Source: Stomorhina lunata (Eukaryota > Arthropoda > Insecta > Diptera > Rhiniidae). Taken from it: a DNA stretch of 64,000 nucleotides. A model generated the notes under the pieces. The model did no database searches. It was not told the DNA's origin and was given only the letters and a program-made list of their open reading frames with translations. This document shows positions 21,982 through 34,463 of this stretch, in pieces. The position numbers were made by a program, and so were the translations under genes. Each line of letters opens with the position of its first letter. The stretch's first letter is position 1. The DNA is taken from NCBI GenBank assembly GCA_933228675.1, contig OW121742.1:110475601-110539600 (forward strand), written 5' to 3'.

Positions 21982-22463
21982 TTCTTTGTTGTCACTAATT
22001 ATGCCAAAGAATCTTTTTAACTTTCAAGTAAAATTTGAAAAGTTTTAGAAAAATAACAAACGCAAAACCATGGAAACGCTAGAAATAGAGACCAGGGGTT
22101 TTTGAATTTTGAACCATAAATAATGAAAATCCTTTTGTATCCTTAACTCCAAGACTTTATTTTATTAAAAACAAATAAATAAATAAATTTTACACAGAAA
22201 ATTTTTTACATACAATAAATATCGATAAAATTTTTAAAATTTAAATTAAATACTAAATGATTGAGACATCAAATTTTACAACCTCTTTTGTACTGTTTTA
22301 TCCTTTTGTACAAACTTTTTTTTTTTTTTGTTTTCTATATTAAACTTTATTACACCATTTTTTTGTTTTTTTTTTTCACTAAAATTTCGCTAAAATCTTT
22401 TAAAATCCTTTAATGTTTACTTTTGGCATATATAACATCTTCCGATTCGGCCTCCTCTTCATG
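21982..22463. other. Intergenic: TPGS2-B 5' flank and anoctamin 3' UTR
   Basis: AT-rich and without coding potential. On the minus strand AATAAA (TTTATT at 22156-22166 on +) lies ~300 bp past the anoctamin stop and is the likely poly(A) signal. The TPGS2-B promoter should be in the first ~100 bp. Confidence 0.5.
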
Positions 22464-25400
22464 TCAGGAAACCTCCCACACCGTCGATTCAATTGAGCGT
22501 CTAGGTCTGGCCGTCACCTCCACGTGAGCATCGAGACCATCACTTAAACGTGAAAATCTGCGTGCCCAACTGCGTCGTGCGGCAAATGGTCCAGTGCCAG
22601 CAGTTCCACCATTGCTACCACCACCATCCGCCCCATTGTAGGGTAAGCCTGTGGTACTGATACTATTACGACTGCCCGCCTCTCGAAATAGACTGATAAG
22701 GTCTTGACTATCACCTTGGGCCCGTTTCATGCCATGCTGATATTTGGCCTCTTTGGCCAAGAGTTGTTCTCGCTGCATTTGGGTCTTAACTTCGGCGGGT
22801 ATGTCGGGTATAATGAACTGCATAATGCCGGTAATGACGAAAACAACATGCTAAAGAAAATATAAAGTTTTGGATTAAAAAGAGTTATAACACATACAAA
22901 AACAAGTATAATAGTTGGTCCATACCAACTCTATAAAACCCTACAACACTAAGGTCAAATGTGGACTAGTAGTAAACTTATTAAAAAGTTGTCTTCAGAG
23001 TTCAAAAATATAATCGAGCTAAAATTTTCTCGATAATTATGTACTATTGAGTAATTTCCGGCATAAGATCTATATATGAGAGCTAGGGTCAAAAATGGAC
23101 CTATATTCAAACAATTAAAAAAGTTTCTTCTATGTCTATTCACAAAATTTTGTCATCATGACAACATTTGCAAACATTTTAAAGAAATTTAGGCATATTT
23201 GACTCATTTCCGGCATTAGGTCTATATATAGGATCTAGGGTCAAAAGTGGACCGATGTTCAACCATTAAAGAAGAACTGTTTTCAATGTATTGAAACATT
23301 TATTTGCCAAATTTTGTCATCAAGATAACATTTTATCAATATTTATGTATATTTAAGTCATTTCCGATATTAGGTCTATATATGGAAGCAAGGGTCAAAT
23401 GTAAATCGATATATATATATTATATATTAGCATATATTTCCCAAATTTTGTCATCATGCAAATATTTTCTTGAGATTTGTGTATATCTTTATATTTTCGT
23501 CATCGAATCTTTTACGGAAAGTAGGGTCAAATGTGGACCAAGCTTAAAATTGTTATCTTTTCAGTATTTAGAGACATATATTTGCTAAATTTTGTCGCCA
23601 TGAAAACATTTTTACGAGATTTTGGTATATTTGAGTCATTTGCGGCATTGGGTCTTATATGTCAGTTAGGGTCAAATGTGGACCGAGCATAAAATAGTTT
23701 TATTTAGTGTTTATGGATATATATCTGCCATCATGCAAACATTTTTTTTTGAAGATTTATGTATATTTCAGATATTTCCGGCATTGGGTCCAATATAAAA
23801 GCTAGGGTCAGAGGTGAACCGATTGTCTCCAAAATTCAATCACAAAAATTCAGCATAAAATTGTTATTACTTCAGATTTACGAGAATTTTATACATATAT
23901 TTTCTTCGCATTTAAGTGACTCTTGAAAATAGGTCTTATATAAAGGTTATGGGTAATTATGGACCAATTCCAACCGATTTTGAATTTAAGACTATATATA
24001 ATTAGACTATTTAGAGACCCATGAGTGGAAATTGGACTATACAGATTGAGAATTAGACTACATAGAGACCAACGATTGGAAATTTTACTATATAGGGACC
24101 CACGACTGGAAATTGGACTACACAGATTGAGAATTAGACTACATAAAGGCCAACGATTGGAAATTTTACTATATAGGGACCCACGACTGGAAATTGGACT
24201 ATACAGATTGAGAATTAGACTACATAGAGGCCAACGATTGGAAATTTTACTATATAGGGACCCACGACTGGAAATTGGACTATACAGATTGAGAATTAGA
24301 CTACGTAGAGGCCAACGATTGGAAATTTTACTATATAGTGACCCACGACTGGAAATTGGACTATACAGATTGAGAATTAGACTACATGGACTATATAAAA
24401 ACCCACGATTGGAAATTGGACTATTTAAAGACCCACGATTGGAAATTGGACTATACAGATTGAGAATTAGACTACATAGAGGCCAACGATTGGAAATTTT
24501 ACTATATAGGGACCCACGACTGGAAATTGGACTATACAGATTGAGAATTAGACTACATAGAGGCCAACGATTGGAAATTTTACTATATAGTGACCCACGA
24601 CTGGAAATTGGACTATACAGATTGAGAATTAGACTACATGGACTATATAAAAACCCACGATTGGAAATTGGACTATATAAAGAGCCACGATTGGAAATTG
24701 GACTATATAAAGACCCATGATTGGAAATTGGACTATATAAAGAGCCACGATTGGAAATTTGACTATATAAAGACCCACGATTGGAAATTGGACCCACGAT
24801 TGAATATTGGACTGTACAAAGACCCACGATTGGCAATTATACTGTAAAAAGACCCACGATTGAACATTGGACTGTACAAAGACCCACGATTGGCAATTAT
24901 ACTGTAAAAAGACCCACGATTGAACATTGGACTGTACAAAGACCCACGATTGGCAATTATACTGTAAAAAGACCCACGATTGGAAATTGGACTATATAAA
25001 GACCCACGATTGGAAATTGGACTATATAGAGACCCACGATTAGAAATTGGACTGTATAAAGACCCTCGATTGGAAATTGGACTATATAAAGACCCACTAT
25101 TGGAAATTGTACTATAAAAAGAATCATGATTTGAAATTTTACTATATAAAGACCCACGATTGGAAATTGGACTATATAAAGACCCTCAATTGGAAATTGG
25201 ACTATATAAAGACCCACAAATGGAAATTGTACTGTAAAAAGATCAACGATTGGAAATTGGACTTTATAAAGTCCTACGATTGGAAATTGTACTGTAAAAA
25301 GACCCACGATTGGAAATTGTACTATTTAAAGACCCACGATTTTAAATTGGACTATATAGTTTGAATATTAGACTAAATATAGACTCACGATTGAAAATTA

Positions 25401-28400
25401 GACTAAATATGTACATTGAAAATTAGACTATATAGAGACACACGATTGGAAATTGGACTATATAGATTGAAAATTAGAGCCCCACGATTGGAAATTGTGC
25501 TATATAGATTGAAAATTTGACTATATACGGACTCACGATTATGAATTGGACTATATAGATTGAAAAGAATAAGAATATATAGAGATCGGCGATAGTAAAA
25601 TCTTTACTATATCCTGAAGTTAGGCCTTTAAAATTTAACCTACAAACTTACCTCAAATACTACCACAAATGCCAAACGAGCCGCAAACACATGCCAATAG
25701 TGTGGACTCAAGCCATAGGGCTCATAATCCTGAGGACCATTTCTAAAAGGCAAAAAAGATACAATGATTTTCTCTTATATCCCATAAAGTTTTTTTTAAA
25801 TCTCTTACCTATAACCCCTATAGGAACAGGTATCTGGATCCTTTTCCGTTTTGGCACCCCATTCCTCCTTATAATCCGAGGTATTAAAAGTCGACAAAGA
25901 GTGTTCGATATATCCCACCAAAGTATTCGACTCTGAATAGACAAACTTATAAACCATTCTCGGTATAAAATCACTGGTATAAGCTATGACAAAGGCATTC
26001 GAGACCACAGCTGTATAGGTAATAATGCGCAATATACCATACCAGGCCCCTATGTCCTCGACACGCTCAGCTAAGGGGCGTCGAGACTGTGTAACCATTT
26101 TATAGGCATCCAAACGTATCTCGGCAACATTGTTTAGTAAAGCGAAAAGAGGGGCCAGGGGAAAAGCGGCCACGAATAGGGTAACAAAACCATATTGTAG
26201 GACTGAAAGTAGAAGGAGAAAACTAAAGATAGTCCTTAAATTTGTGGTAGCAGACTTACTCATTTCCAAATACTCATCAAACAAAGCCAATCTTCCCGGA
26301 TCCTGCATATGATAGTCCTGTTCCCAGGCCATATGCAAATGGGAGCTATCCTTGGTGGCCTGTTTGTGTTTGCGTTGACGCCACCAATTGTAGAATTTCG
26401 GAAACAGATATTCCATAAAATTATTCCAACACTGTTTGCCCACCATTATAATGGCCAGCTGGATACACAATTCCGAAAGACAACCCGCCGGATCACATAT
26501 ATCATTTTTTAATCTAAAGAACTCACTGCGGCGCGCTTGATCATCGCCCGGATAGTCAAAGAAACGGCCCTTGAAAAAGGCTATGTATATAAGAGAGGAA
26601 TAAAAATTCATAAACTCAAAAAAGAAGATTTTGAAAGTATACGAGTCCTCATATTCCGTGTGAGTTCTAGGGTTCTCCAGATTTGTCAGACGTATGGCCA
26701 AGCGGTGGTAGATCTGGGAAAGGTTTTGGATTCAAAATTAAGGTCTAAATTCTGCTAATTCTAAACTTACCCGAGTCAATATCATGATCACCACCAAATT
26801 GATCAGGGCCGCCGTTACCGTGGTAAATAATTTGGCATGTTCCTTGACAAAAAATCCTCCCCCGCCATAGATGATTGTGACCACGGAAATGCGATAGATG
26901 ATGGTGCCCAAGACAGCTGAGAGTACTATACAAATCTGTTGAAAAAATTGGCTTTAGGTTTCGAATTATTTGATTTTTATACCAAAATTTTCAGTCCTAC
27001 CATAAACAAGACCGCACTACCGGTTATAACAAAGCGTATAGCTCGCGTCCAGCTGGACATATAGGGCTCTTTTTCTCGAGTTACCGGATTCATACGAAAA
27101 CTGGTGGCATTTGTTTCGAATTCAGGCCTATTCTCCTCATCCGAGTCCACATTATGCAAGTCCCATTCCCAGACTATAACCGATTGTTTGCGTTTCCAAA
27201 GCTCCAGAAAGGTAGTGGCTATATCGGGTAAAAAAATTTCGAGATCATTATAAAGCCCCTAATCGTTCTAAGAGACCCTTATAGAATCGATCTATAAGAC
27301 TTACCCCAGAATGACATAAAAATGGCAAAAAATACTGTCGAGGGATTATCGAAAAGATACGTGATCTTCGAGAAAAGACACGATTCATGTAAACCCTGAT
27401 AACTGCAGGCCTTATCACATAAAGGACATAGAGTTATATTCCCGGTACCATGTTGATCGCAGATCTCTTTGCTGGGCGTATTATCTTCCGAGTCCAAGGT
27501 AGCCAAACCGTATATAAAACACAAAGTACCCACAACAGCCGGATAGACCAACATTTCGGTATAGAAACCCAACCAGCAAAAGTACAGGGCGATTTTGTCT
27601 CCGAAGTATTTGCGCACCAAACACAGAGGCTGTTTCTTATACCACTGAGAAGGATGGGCCCAGGTTTGATACAGAATACGTCGATCGAGAGAGACACCAC
27701 TAGAGTGAGGACGGTCATAGCGTCCCTCATGCAAGGGGAAACAAGCCAAATAGGTGCTATCGTTTAGTAGACGTCTGATGCCAATGCGATCGCTCTCATC
27801 AAAGGGTGTGCGCAGTAGAACCTGCATAACCATTAGAGAGCGCTGGGCACTGGTAAACGAAGTGGCACGATCTTTTACTATAAATCTAGGAAATCGTATG
27901 ATATATTAATAGCTCTTGTGTTATAATAAAATCTAGTCCGATAGCCAACTTACTGTTCCTCCGGATTTCCATTTTCTGTGGCTGCCTTGAATGTAGTCTC
28001 TCCCTCTAAAACACTTTGCTCCAGCTGTATTCTCTGGGTCAGTCTTTGCCATACTTCCTTCCAATACTGAAAATTGCGTACCATAATATTGTCCTCATCC
28101 TATAAAAAAAGACAACATTTTTAACTTCTTGACCTCTTTAACTCTTTTCTCAAGACCCTTACCCAAGACGACTTGACCGATATTGTTATAAACCTCTTCA
28201 CCGGTAACTTGATATTCATAACCTCGGCCAGTCTTGTCTCCAGACGCCAGGGTAAATGTATTTTCAAAAAATAAGTAGACTCATTAAAAGACTGACTCTT
28301 ATCCTCCAATTCCACCTCTAAGCCCTCCTTAATCAAATTATCCATAAAATTTTTGCGATGATCCCTCTTCCGCGACTCCAACTCAGTCATTACACCCAGA

Positions 28401-31400
28401 TTTTCCTCTTCCCAGGCCAAAATCATATCAATCTTACGGCGTCCATCTCTAAACATTAAAGACTCCGAATCCAGACCCTCACGATCTTGTTTGCTAACAC
28501 GCCTCGCGGCCTCTTCTTCACCTTCGCTTATTGAATTACGTTTGCTCTGTTTGCGACTGTTTAAGTGACTACCCCCTAGACTAGAGTCCAAAGAAGAGGT
28601 TTTTGAATTTTGACGCGATTTATCATATGGAACTAATTGCTTATAGGCAAATTGGTCTTCCATTAAAATCTTTTCATTTCTTCCTAGCGATTTATCCAAA
28701 TCGTGCGAAGTCAAGATCTCTTGTTCTCCTATAAATTCATCGACTTCCGGCGTAGGAGGTGCGGTTAGATTCAGGCCCAACTCTTTATGCATAGCCGTGC
28801 CGGGTATATCCGAATTTTCTATTCTTGGTCCAAAGGCCTGGGTGGGACTTGGTTCCGCCGAATCGTTTTCTATATGTGTAGGCAGTGGTATAGAGATCGA
28901 ATGAGATTTGTAATAGTTGCCATTAAAGCCGGTACGAAATTTTTCATTATAAGGCAAATTACAGTTGATCGGAGGTGGTCGGAGATTGTGCTGAATCGAG
29001 GCCGGTAGCATGATGAATTCGTTGTCTGTAGGTGGAGGTGCGGGTGTAGGTGGTATATACTGGATGTTGTAGACGTTGTTGTTAGCACGATTTTCGGCAC
29101 TTTTCGATTCGGTTTCATTGATGAGCAAAGCGTAAATGTTGTCGGTAGAAGTTTTGGCGGGAGTCGTTAGAGTGAAGGGAGTATTGTCGAAAAAGTTGAG
29201 ATCCTAAAAGGAGGTTAGAGTTTAGTTTTTTATATAGAAGAATAACTAGATTTTTTTTTAGAAAAGTTATCATGACTTTTCTGTGAAAAAGTTATCGTTA
29301 ACATGACTTTTCTAAATAAAAGTTATCGTTAACATGACTTTTCTTTAGGAAAGTTATGGATATCATGACTTTTCTATATAAAAGTTATGGATACCATGAC
29401 TTTTCTATGGAAAAGTTATCGTTAACTTGACTTTTCTACATAAAAGTTATCGTTAACTTGACTTTTCTATAGAAAAGTTATCGTTAACTTGACTTTTCTA
29501 TAGAAAAGTTATCGTTAACTTGACTTTTCTATATAAAAGTTATTGTTAACTTGACTTTTCTATAGAAAAGTTATCGTTAACTTTACTTTTTTATAGAAAA
29601 ATTATCGTTAACTTGACTTTTCTATAGAAAGTTATCGTTAGCTTGACTTTTTTTAAAGAAAAGTTACGGTTAACTTGACTTTTCTATAGAAAAGTGATTG
29701 TTAACTTGACTTTTATATAGAAGAGTTATAGTTAACTTGACTTTTCTATAGAAAAGTTATCGTTAGCTTTACTTTTCTATGAAAAAAGTTATAGTTAACT
29801 TGACTTTTCTATAGAAAAGTTATCGTTAACTTGTCTTTTCTATAGAAAAGTTATCGTTAACTTGACTTTTCTATAAACAAGTTATCGTTAACTTGAATTG
29901 TCTATAGAAAAGTTATCGCTAACTTCACTTGACTTTTCTATAGAAAAGTGATTGTTAACTTGACTTTTATATAGAAGAGTTATAGTTAACTTGACTTTTC
30001 TATAGAAAAGTTATCGTTAGCTTTACTTTTCTATGAAAAAAGTTATAGTTAACTTGACTTTTCTATAGAAAAGTTATCGTTTATTTGACTTTTCTATAGA
30101 AAAGTTATCGTTAACTTGAATTTTCTATAGAAAAGTAATCGTAAACTTTACTTTTTTATAGAAAAGTTATCGTTAACTTGACTTTTCTATAGAAAAGTTA
30201 TCGTTAGCTTGACTTTTTTTAAAGAAAAGTTACGGTTAACTTGACTTTTCTATAGAAAAGTTATCGTTAACTTGACTTTTCTATAGAAAAGTGATTGTTA
30301 ACTTGACTTTTATATAGAAGAGTTATAGTTAACTTGACTTTTCTATAGAAAAGTTATCGTTAGCTTTACTTTTCTATGAAAAAAGTTATAGTTAACTTGA
30401 CTTTTCTATAGAAAAGTTATCGTTAACTTGTCTTTTCTATAGAAAAGTTATCGTTAACTTGACTTTTCTATAAACAAGTTATCGTTAACTTGAATTGTCT
30501 ATAGAAAAGTTATCGCTAACTTCACTTGACTTTTCTATAGAAAAGTGATTGTTAACTTGACTTTTATATAGAAGAGTTATAGTTAACTTGACTTTTCTAT
30601 AGAAAAGTTATCGTTAGCTTTACTTTTCTATGAAAAAAGTTATAGTTAACTTGACTTTTCTATAGAAAAGTTATCGTTTATTTGACTTTTCTATAGAAAA
30701 GTTATCGTTAACTTGAATTTTCTATAGAAACGTAATCGTTAACTTTACTTTTTTATAGAAAAGTTATCGTTAACTTGACTTTTCTATAGAAAAGTTATCG
30801 TTAGCTTGACTTTTTTTAAAGAAAAGTTACGGTTAACTTGACTTTTCTATAGAAAAGTTATCGTTAACTTGACTTTTCTATAGAAAAGTGATTGTTAACT
30901 TGACTTTTATATAGAAGAGTTATAGTTAACTTGACTTTTCTATAGAAAAGTTATCGTTAGCTTTACTTTTCTATGAAAAAAGTTATAGTTAACTTGACTT
31001 TTCTATAGAAAAGTTATCGTTAACTTGTCTTTTCTATAGAAAAGTTATCGTTAACTTGACTTTTCTATAAACAAGTTATCGTTAACTTGAATTGTCTATA
31101 GAAAAGTTATCGCTAACTTCACTTTTCTATAGAAAAGTTATCGTTAACTTGACTTTTCTATAGAAAAGTTATCGTTAACTTGACTTTTCTATAGAAAAGT
31201 TATCGTTAACTTGACTTTTCAATGGAAAATTTATCGTTAACTTGACTTTTCTATAGAAAAGTTATCGTTAACTTGACATTTCTATAGAAAAGTTATCGTT
31301 AACTTGACTTTTCTATAGAAAAGTTATCGTTAACTTGACATTTCTATAGAAAAGTTATCGTTTACTTGACTTTTCTACAGAAAAGTTATCGTTAACTTGA

Positions 31401-33851
31401 CTTTTCTACAGAAAAGTTATCGTTAACTTGATTTTTCTTTAGAAAAGTTATCGTTAAGTTGAAAAGTCATCGTAAACATGAAAAGTTATCGTAATCTTGA
31501 CTTTTCTAAAGAAAAGTAACTTAATTTTTCTGTAAAAATGTAATAGTTATTTTGACTTTTCTATAGAAAAGTTCACTTTAAAGTGGAAATAACTCCGAAT
31601 CTATAAAACATATAAAAAATTGTGTTAACTCAAATTGAAGATAATTTTGTCTACTATTCTATTCTGCGAGCTTAAATCAAAAAATCAATTCGAATTTTTA
31701 GGATTTTTAAAAAAATTGAAATTTTAAATTTTTTTATAAAAAAAATATTTTTTTACCTCAAACTACAAATAACTCTGAATCCGTAAAACATTTTTAAATA
31801 TAATTTAAAGTGACTTGAAGATAATTTTATTAGATATTTTAATCTGTGACTTTCAATAAAATCGGTCGATACTAACCAAAGATATGATAAAATTGATGGA
31901 CCAGCCTTTTTCAAAATTTTTCATAAAAAATTGTTTTTTTTTTTACTTTGAAGTGCAAATAACTCCGAATCTGTTAATTATATGAAACAATTGCTTTAAA
32001 GCAAATTAAATATAATTTTATCTACTGTTCAAATCTGCGACTTTCAATCGATTTTTAGGAATTTTTAAAAAATTGAAAATTTAAATTTTTTATAAAAAAA
32101 AAACAATTTTTTTACTTCAAAACACTAATAACTCCGAATCCGTAAAATATTTATAAAAATGCTTTAAAGGCGATTTAAAGATAATTTTATAAGCTATTAT
32201 ATTCCGTGACAGTCAACAAAATTGTTTAATACATTCCAAAGATATGATAAAATCGATGGACCAGCCTTTTTTAAAAATTTTCATAAAAAAATTGTTTTTT
32301 TTTACTTTTAAGTGCAAATAACTCCGAATCCGTTGAATATATGAAAAAAATTTTTGAAAGCGAATTAAAGATTATTTTATATACTATTCAATTCCGTGAC
32401 TTCAGATCAAACAAACCCTTCGAATTTTGAGGAATTATTAAAAAATTTAAAATTTAATGAAAAAAAATATTTTTTTACTTCAAAATACAAATAACTCCAA
32501 ATCCGTAAAACATTTATAAAAATGCTTTAAGTGCGATTTAAAGATAATTTTATTAGCTATTATATTCTATAACTTTCAAAAAAATCGACCGGTAGTAACT
32601 AAACATATGATAAAATTGATGGACCAGCCTTTTTCAAAATTTTTCATAAAAAATTGTTTTTTTTTTTACTTTGAAGTGCAAATAACTCCGAATCTGTTAA
32701 TTATATGAAACAATTGCTTTAAAGCAAATTAAATATAATTTTATCTACTGTTCAAATCTGTGACTTTCAATCGATTTTTAGGAATTTTTAAAAAATTGAA
32801 AATTTAAATTTTTTTCTAAAAAAAATTATTTTTTTAACCTCAAACTACAAATAACTCGGAACCCTTAACAAATTTATAAAAATGCTTTAAAGGTGACTTA
32901 AAGATAATTTCAATAGCTATTATATTCTGTCGCCTTTAATAAAATCGGGTGCTACCATCCAAAGATATGATAAAATTAGTGGACCACCCTTTTTACAAAT
33001 GTTTTCTAATTTTTTTTTTTACTTTAAAGTGCAAATAACTCCGAATCCCTTAATTATAAGAAACAATTGTTTTAAAGCGAATTAAAGATAATTTTATCTA
33101 CTTTTCTATTCTGTGGCCTTTAACAAAATCGAACAAGCCATTCTAAAGATATGATAATAACGAGGGACCAGCCTATTTTCAAAAATATAAAATTTTGGAA
33201 AAAAAAATATTTTTGGTCTTGTTACTTAACATAACTTAACTTTATAGAAAACTTATCGATATTTTGACTTTTACAAAGTAGAATTTTTGTTAGATTTTTT
33301 CCACTTACCCCAGCATTGAACAAACGTCCAGCCACTATACCACTATCTTGACTCAATCTTCGCGCTGGCAATTTTGTACTTGTAGTATCTCTGGCCAAAC
33401 GTTCACTTTTGGCCGGACTCGATACAATCTCACGTTTACCTATACGCTGAGGGGGTGGATTGCGCAAGGCTGGCACCGATAGAAATCCTTCGCACACGTT
33501 AACAAATAAAAACAACAAATACCATTAACAATTTTAATATTTTTAACCTAAAGGAAAAAACTTACTAGGAAATTGTAAACCCTCACTTACACGTCGTTCC
33601 AAAGACTCCTCATCTACTTCCTCCTCCTCATCGTCATCATCATCATCATCATACGAATCCTTAATGATTAAATCTTCACGTGAATTGGCTTCAGTTATGG
33701 GGGAGTTACTTGAACCCTCTGACGCCCTGTCAATGCGCAGTTGATATAAATGTTTGTTGGGTTGCGTGTTTGAAGACGTTTCGCGGTTGTCATTCTTGTT
33801 GTTGTTGTTGTTGCTACTGCTATTGCTATATATTGGATTGATTTTACTCAT
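22464..33851 (-). CDS. subdued: Anoctamin (TMEM16), ANO1/subdued type calcium-activated chloride channel, 11 coding exons, ~1313 aa
   Basis: Exons in transcript order: 33851-33566, 33487-33309, 29203-28163, 28099-27954, 27885-27305, 27218-27001, 26935-26771, 26713-26260, 26202-25809, 25742-25652, 22850-22464. All have GT/AG and phases agree. The cytosolic N-terminus is long (~500 aa) with an acidic run (DDDDDDDEEEE, about residue 75). Family blocks: DRIGIRRLL, LVRKYFGDKIALYFCWLGFY, ITLCPLCDKACSY, YLFDNPSTVFF. The calcium-site residues of ANO1 (N650, E654, E702, E705, E734, D738) have counterparts in NNFME, EYLE and EIRLDAYK. The run QYGFVTLFVAAFPLAPLFAL matches TM7-8. The C-terminus ends TVWEVS. 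Introns 2 (4.1 kb) and 10 (2.8 kb) are swollen by satellites; the others are short. Exon 2's acceptor has a weak pyrimidine tract and is the least certain junction. Family assignment is firm; the exact orthologue (subdued) is from memory. Confidence 0.93.
22915..23830. repeat. ~140-bp tandem repeat, related to 10756-11060
   Basis: About six or seven diverged units each with AGCTAGGGTCAAATGTGGACC (or close), GCCAAATTTTGTCATCATG and CATTTCCGGCATTAGGTCT. The reverse complement of the first motif is found at ~10985 and ~10820, so this dispersed family is present in both orientations in the window. Lies in the last anoctamin intron. Confidence 0.85.
24000..25600. repeat. 30-bp satellite with 81-bp and 60-bp higher-order units in anoctamin intron 10
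   Basis: Basic unit ~30 bp: GACCCACGATTGGAAATTGG followed by ACTATATAAA. Between ~24040 and ~24650 it is organised in an 81-bp higher-order unit (GCCAACGATTGG recurs at 24071, 24152, 24233 and so on), with a CAGATTGAGAATTAGACTAC spacer. At 24796-24975 a 60-bp dimer repeats three times almost perfectly. The 30-bp period keeps frames open on both strands, which accounts for long open frames of up to 315 codons that are not genes. Confidence 0.95.
29265..31580. repeat. 31-bp satellite with palindromic core AACTTTTCTATAGAAAAGTT variant, ~600-bp higher-order repeat
   Basis: About 75 units in anoctamin intron 2, each with GACTTTTCTATAGAAAAGTT and a linker ATCGTTAACTT. The core ACTTTTCTATAGAAAAGT is perfectly self-complementary, and the linker centre GTTAAC is too. 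Variant units mark a higher-order period of 600 bp: GACTTTTTTTAAAGAAAAG recurs at about 30207 and 30807, and AACTTCACTTGACTTTTC at about 29922 and 30521. The core is shared with the array at 5941-6925, whose linker differs. Confidence 0.95.
31581..33215. repeat. ~180-bp satellite, block 1 (about nine units, alternating subtypes)
   Basis: AAATAACTCCGAATC(C/T) recurs at about 31587, 31766, 31950, 32128, 32321, 32487, 32680, 32850 and 33031, a ~180-bp spacing. Odd and even units differ (GACCAGCCTTTTTCAAAATT in alternate ones), so the true repeat is a ~365-bp dimer. Fills the rest of anoctamin intron 2. Same family as 35490-37660. Confidence 0.9.
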
Positions 33852-34463
33852 ATTTAAATTATTTTGTTGTTAAATGTTGTTTCTGCTTTTGGCGGTTATT
33901 TTTAAATCGTTTCTATTTTTATTCCTTAACTCAAAAACATTTTTTTTGTAAAGGTTAGAAAAACTTTAGATTGTTTTCAGTTGATGGGGGTTAGAGGTTC
34001 TGGAATTAGAAAATACAAATGTTTATAAACTTTTTATGATATAAGAAAATTATTAAGTTAAGTCCCGAAAAATTGGGACTAATTATCCAAGACTTATTGT
34101 AGGAATTTTGTAGAAATTTCTTTGGGAAAATTATATTTATAAGCTTGTCTTAACTTTAGTTTACGTTTATGAATTAAGAGTTAATTCTTTAATACCTTTC
34201 ATTTTATGTTTCATTTTCAAATCAAACATTTTTCTATTATAAATCAATATTTTTTTATAACTATTTCTTTGAAGGTTATGAACTTTTTGATTTGTTTGGC
34301 TTCTAACCTCAAAATTATTGGCTTATTTTCAATATTTTTCTAAACAGCAGCTGTTTTAGATTCCATCATTAAACTTTTATAGGTATTTTACTTTATTTTT
34401 TATATTTACTATAACTATCGTTACCTTAAAGGCAAAACGGTGTAACTGATAAAAAATAAAAAT
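33852..34463. promoter_or_regulatory. Upstream region of the anoctamin start exon
   Basis: 5' flank and/or 5' UTR of the anoctamin gene on the minus strand. AT-rich with no clear core promoter. Includes copy 3 of the dispersed repeat (34086-34190). Beyond it lies a broken duplicate of exon 3. Confidence 0.4.
34086..34190. repeat. Dispersed repeat, copy 3 of 3
   Basis: CTTATTGTAGGAATTTTGTA, then an 11-bp insertion relative to the other copies, GGGAAAATTATATTTATAAG and CTTGTCTTAACTTTAGTTTA. Same orientation as the copies at 13785 and 20758. Confidence 0.7.

Noticed and set aside
23889..25364. Open frames of 69-315 codons with repeated RLEIGLYRLRIRL or SPISNRGSLYS
   Set aside because: By-products of the 30-bp satellite and its 81-bp higher-order unit in an intron; no domain, and present on both strands.
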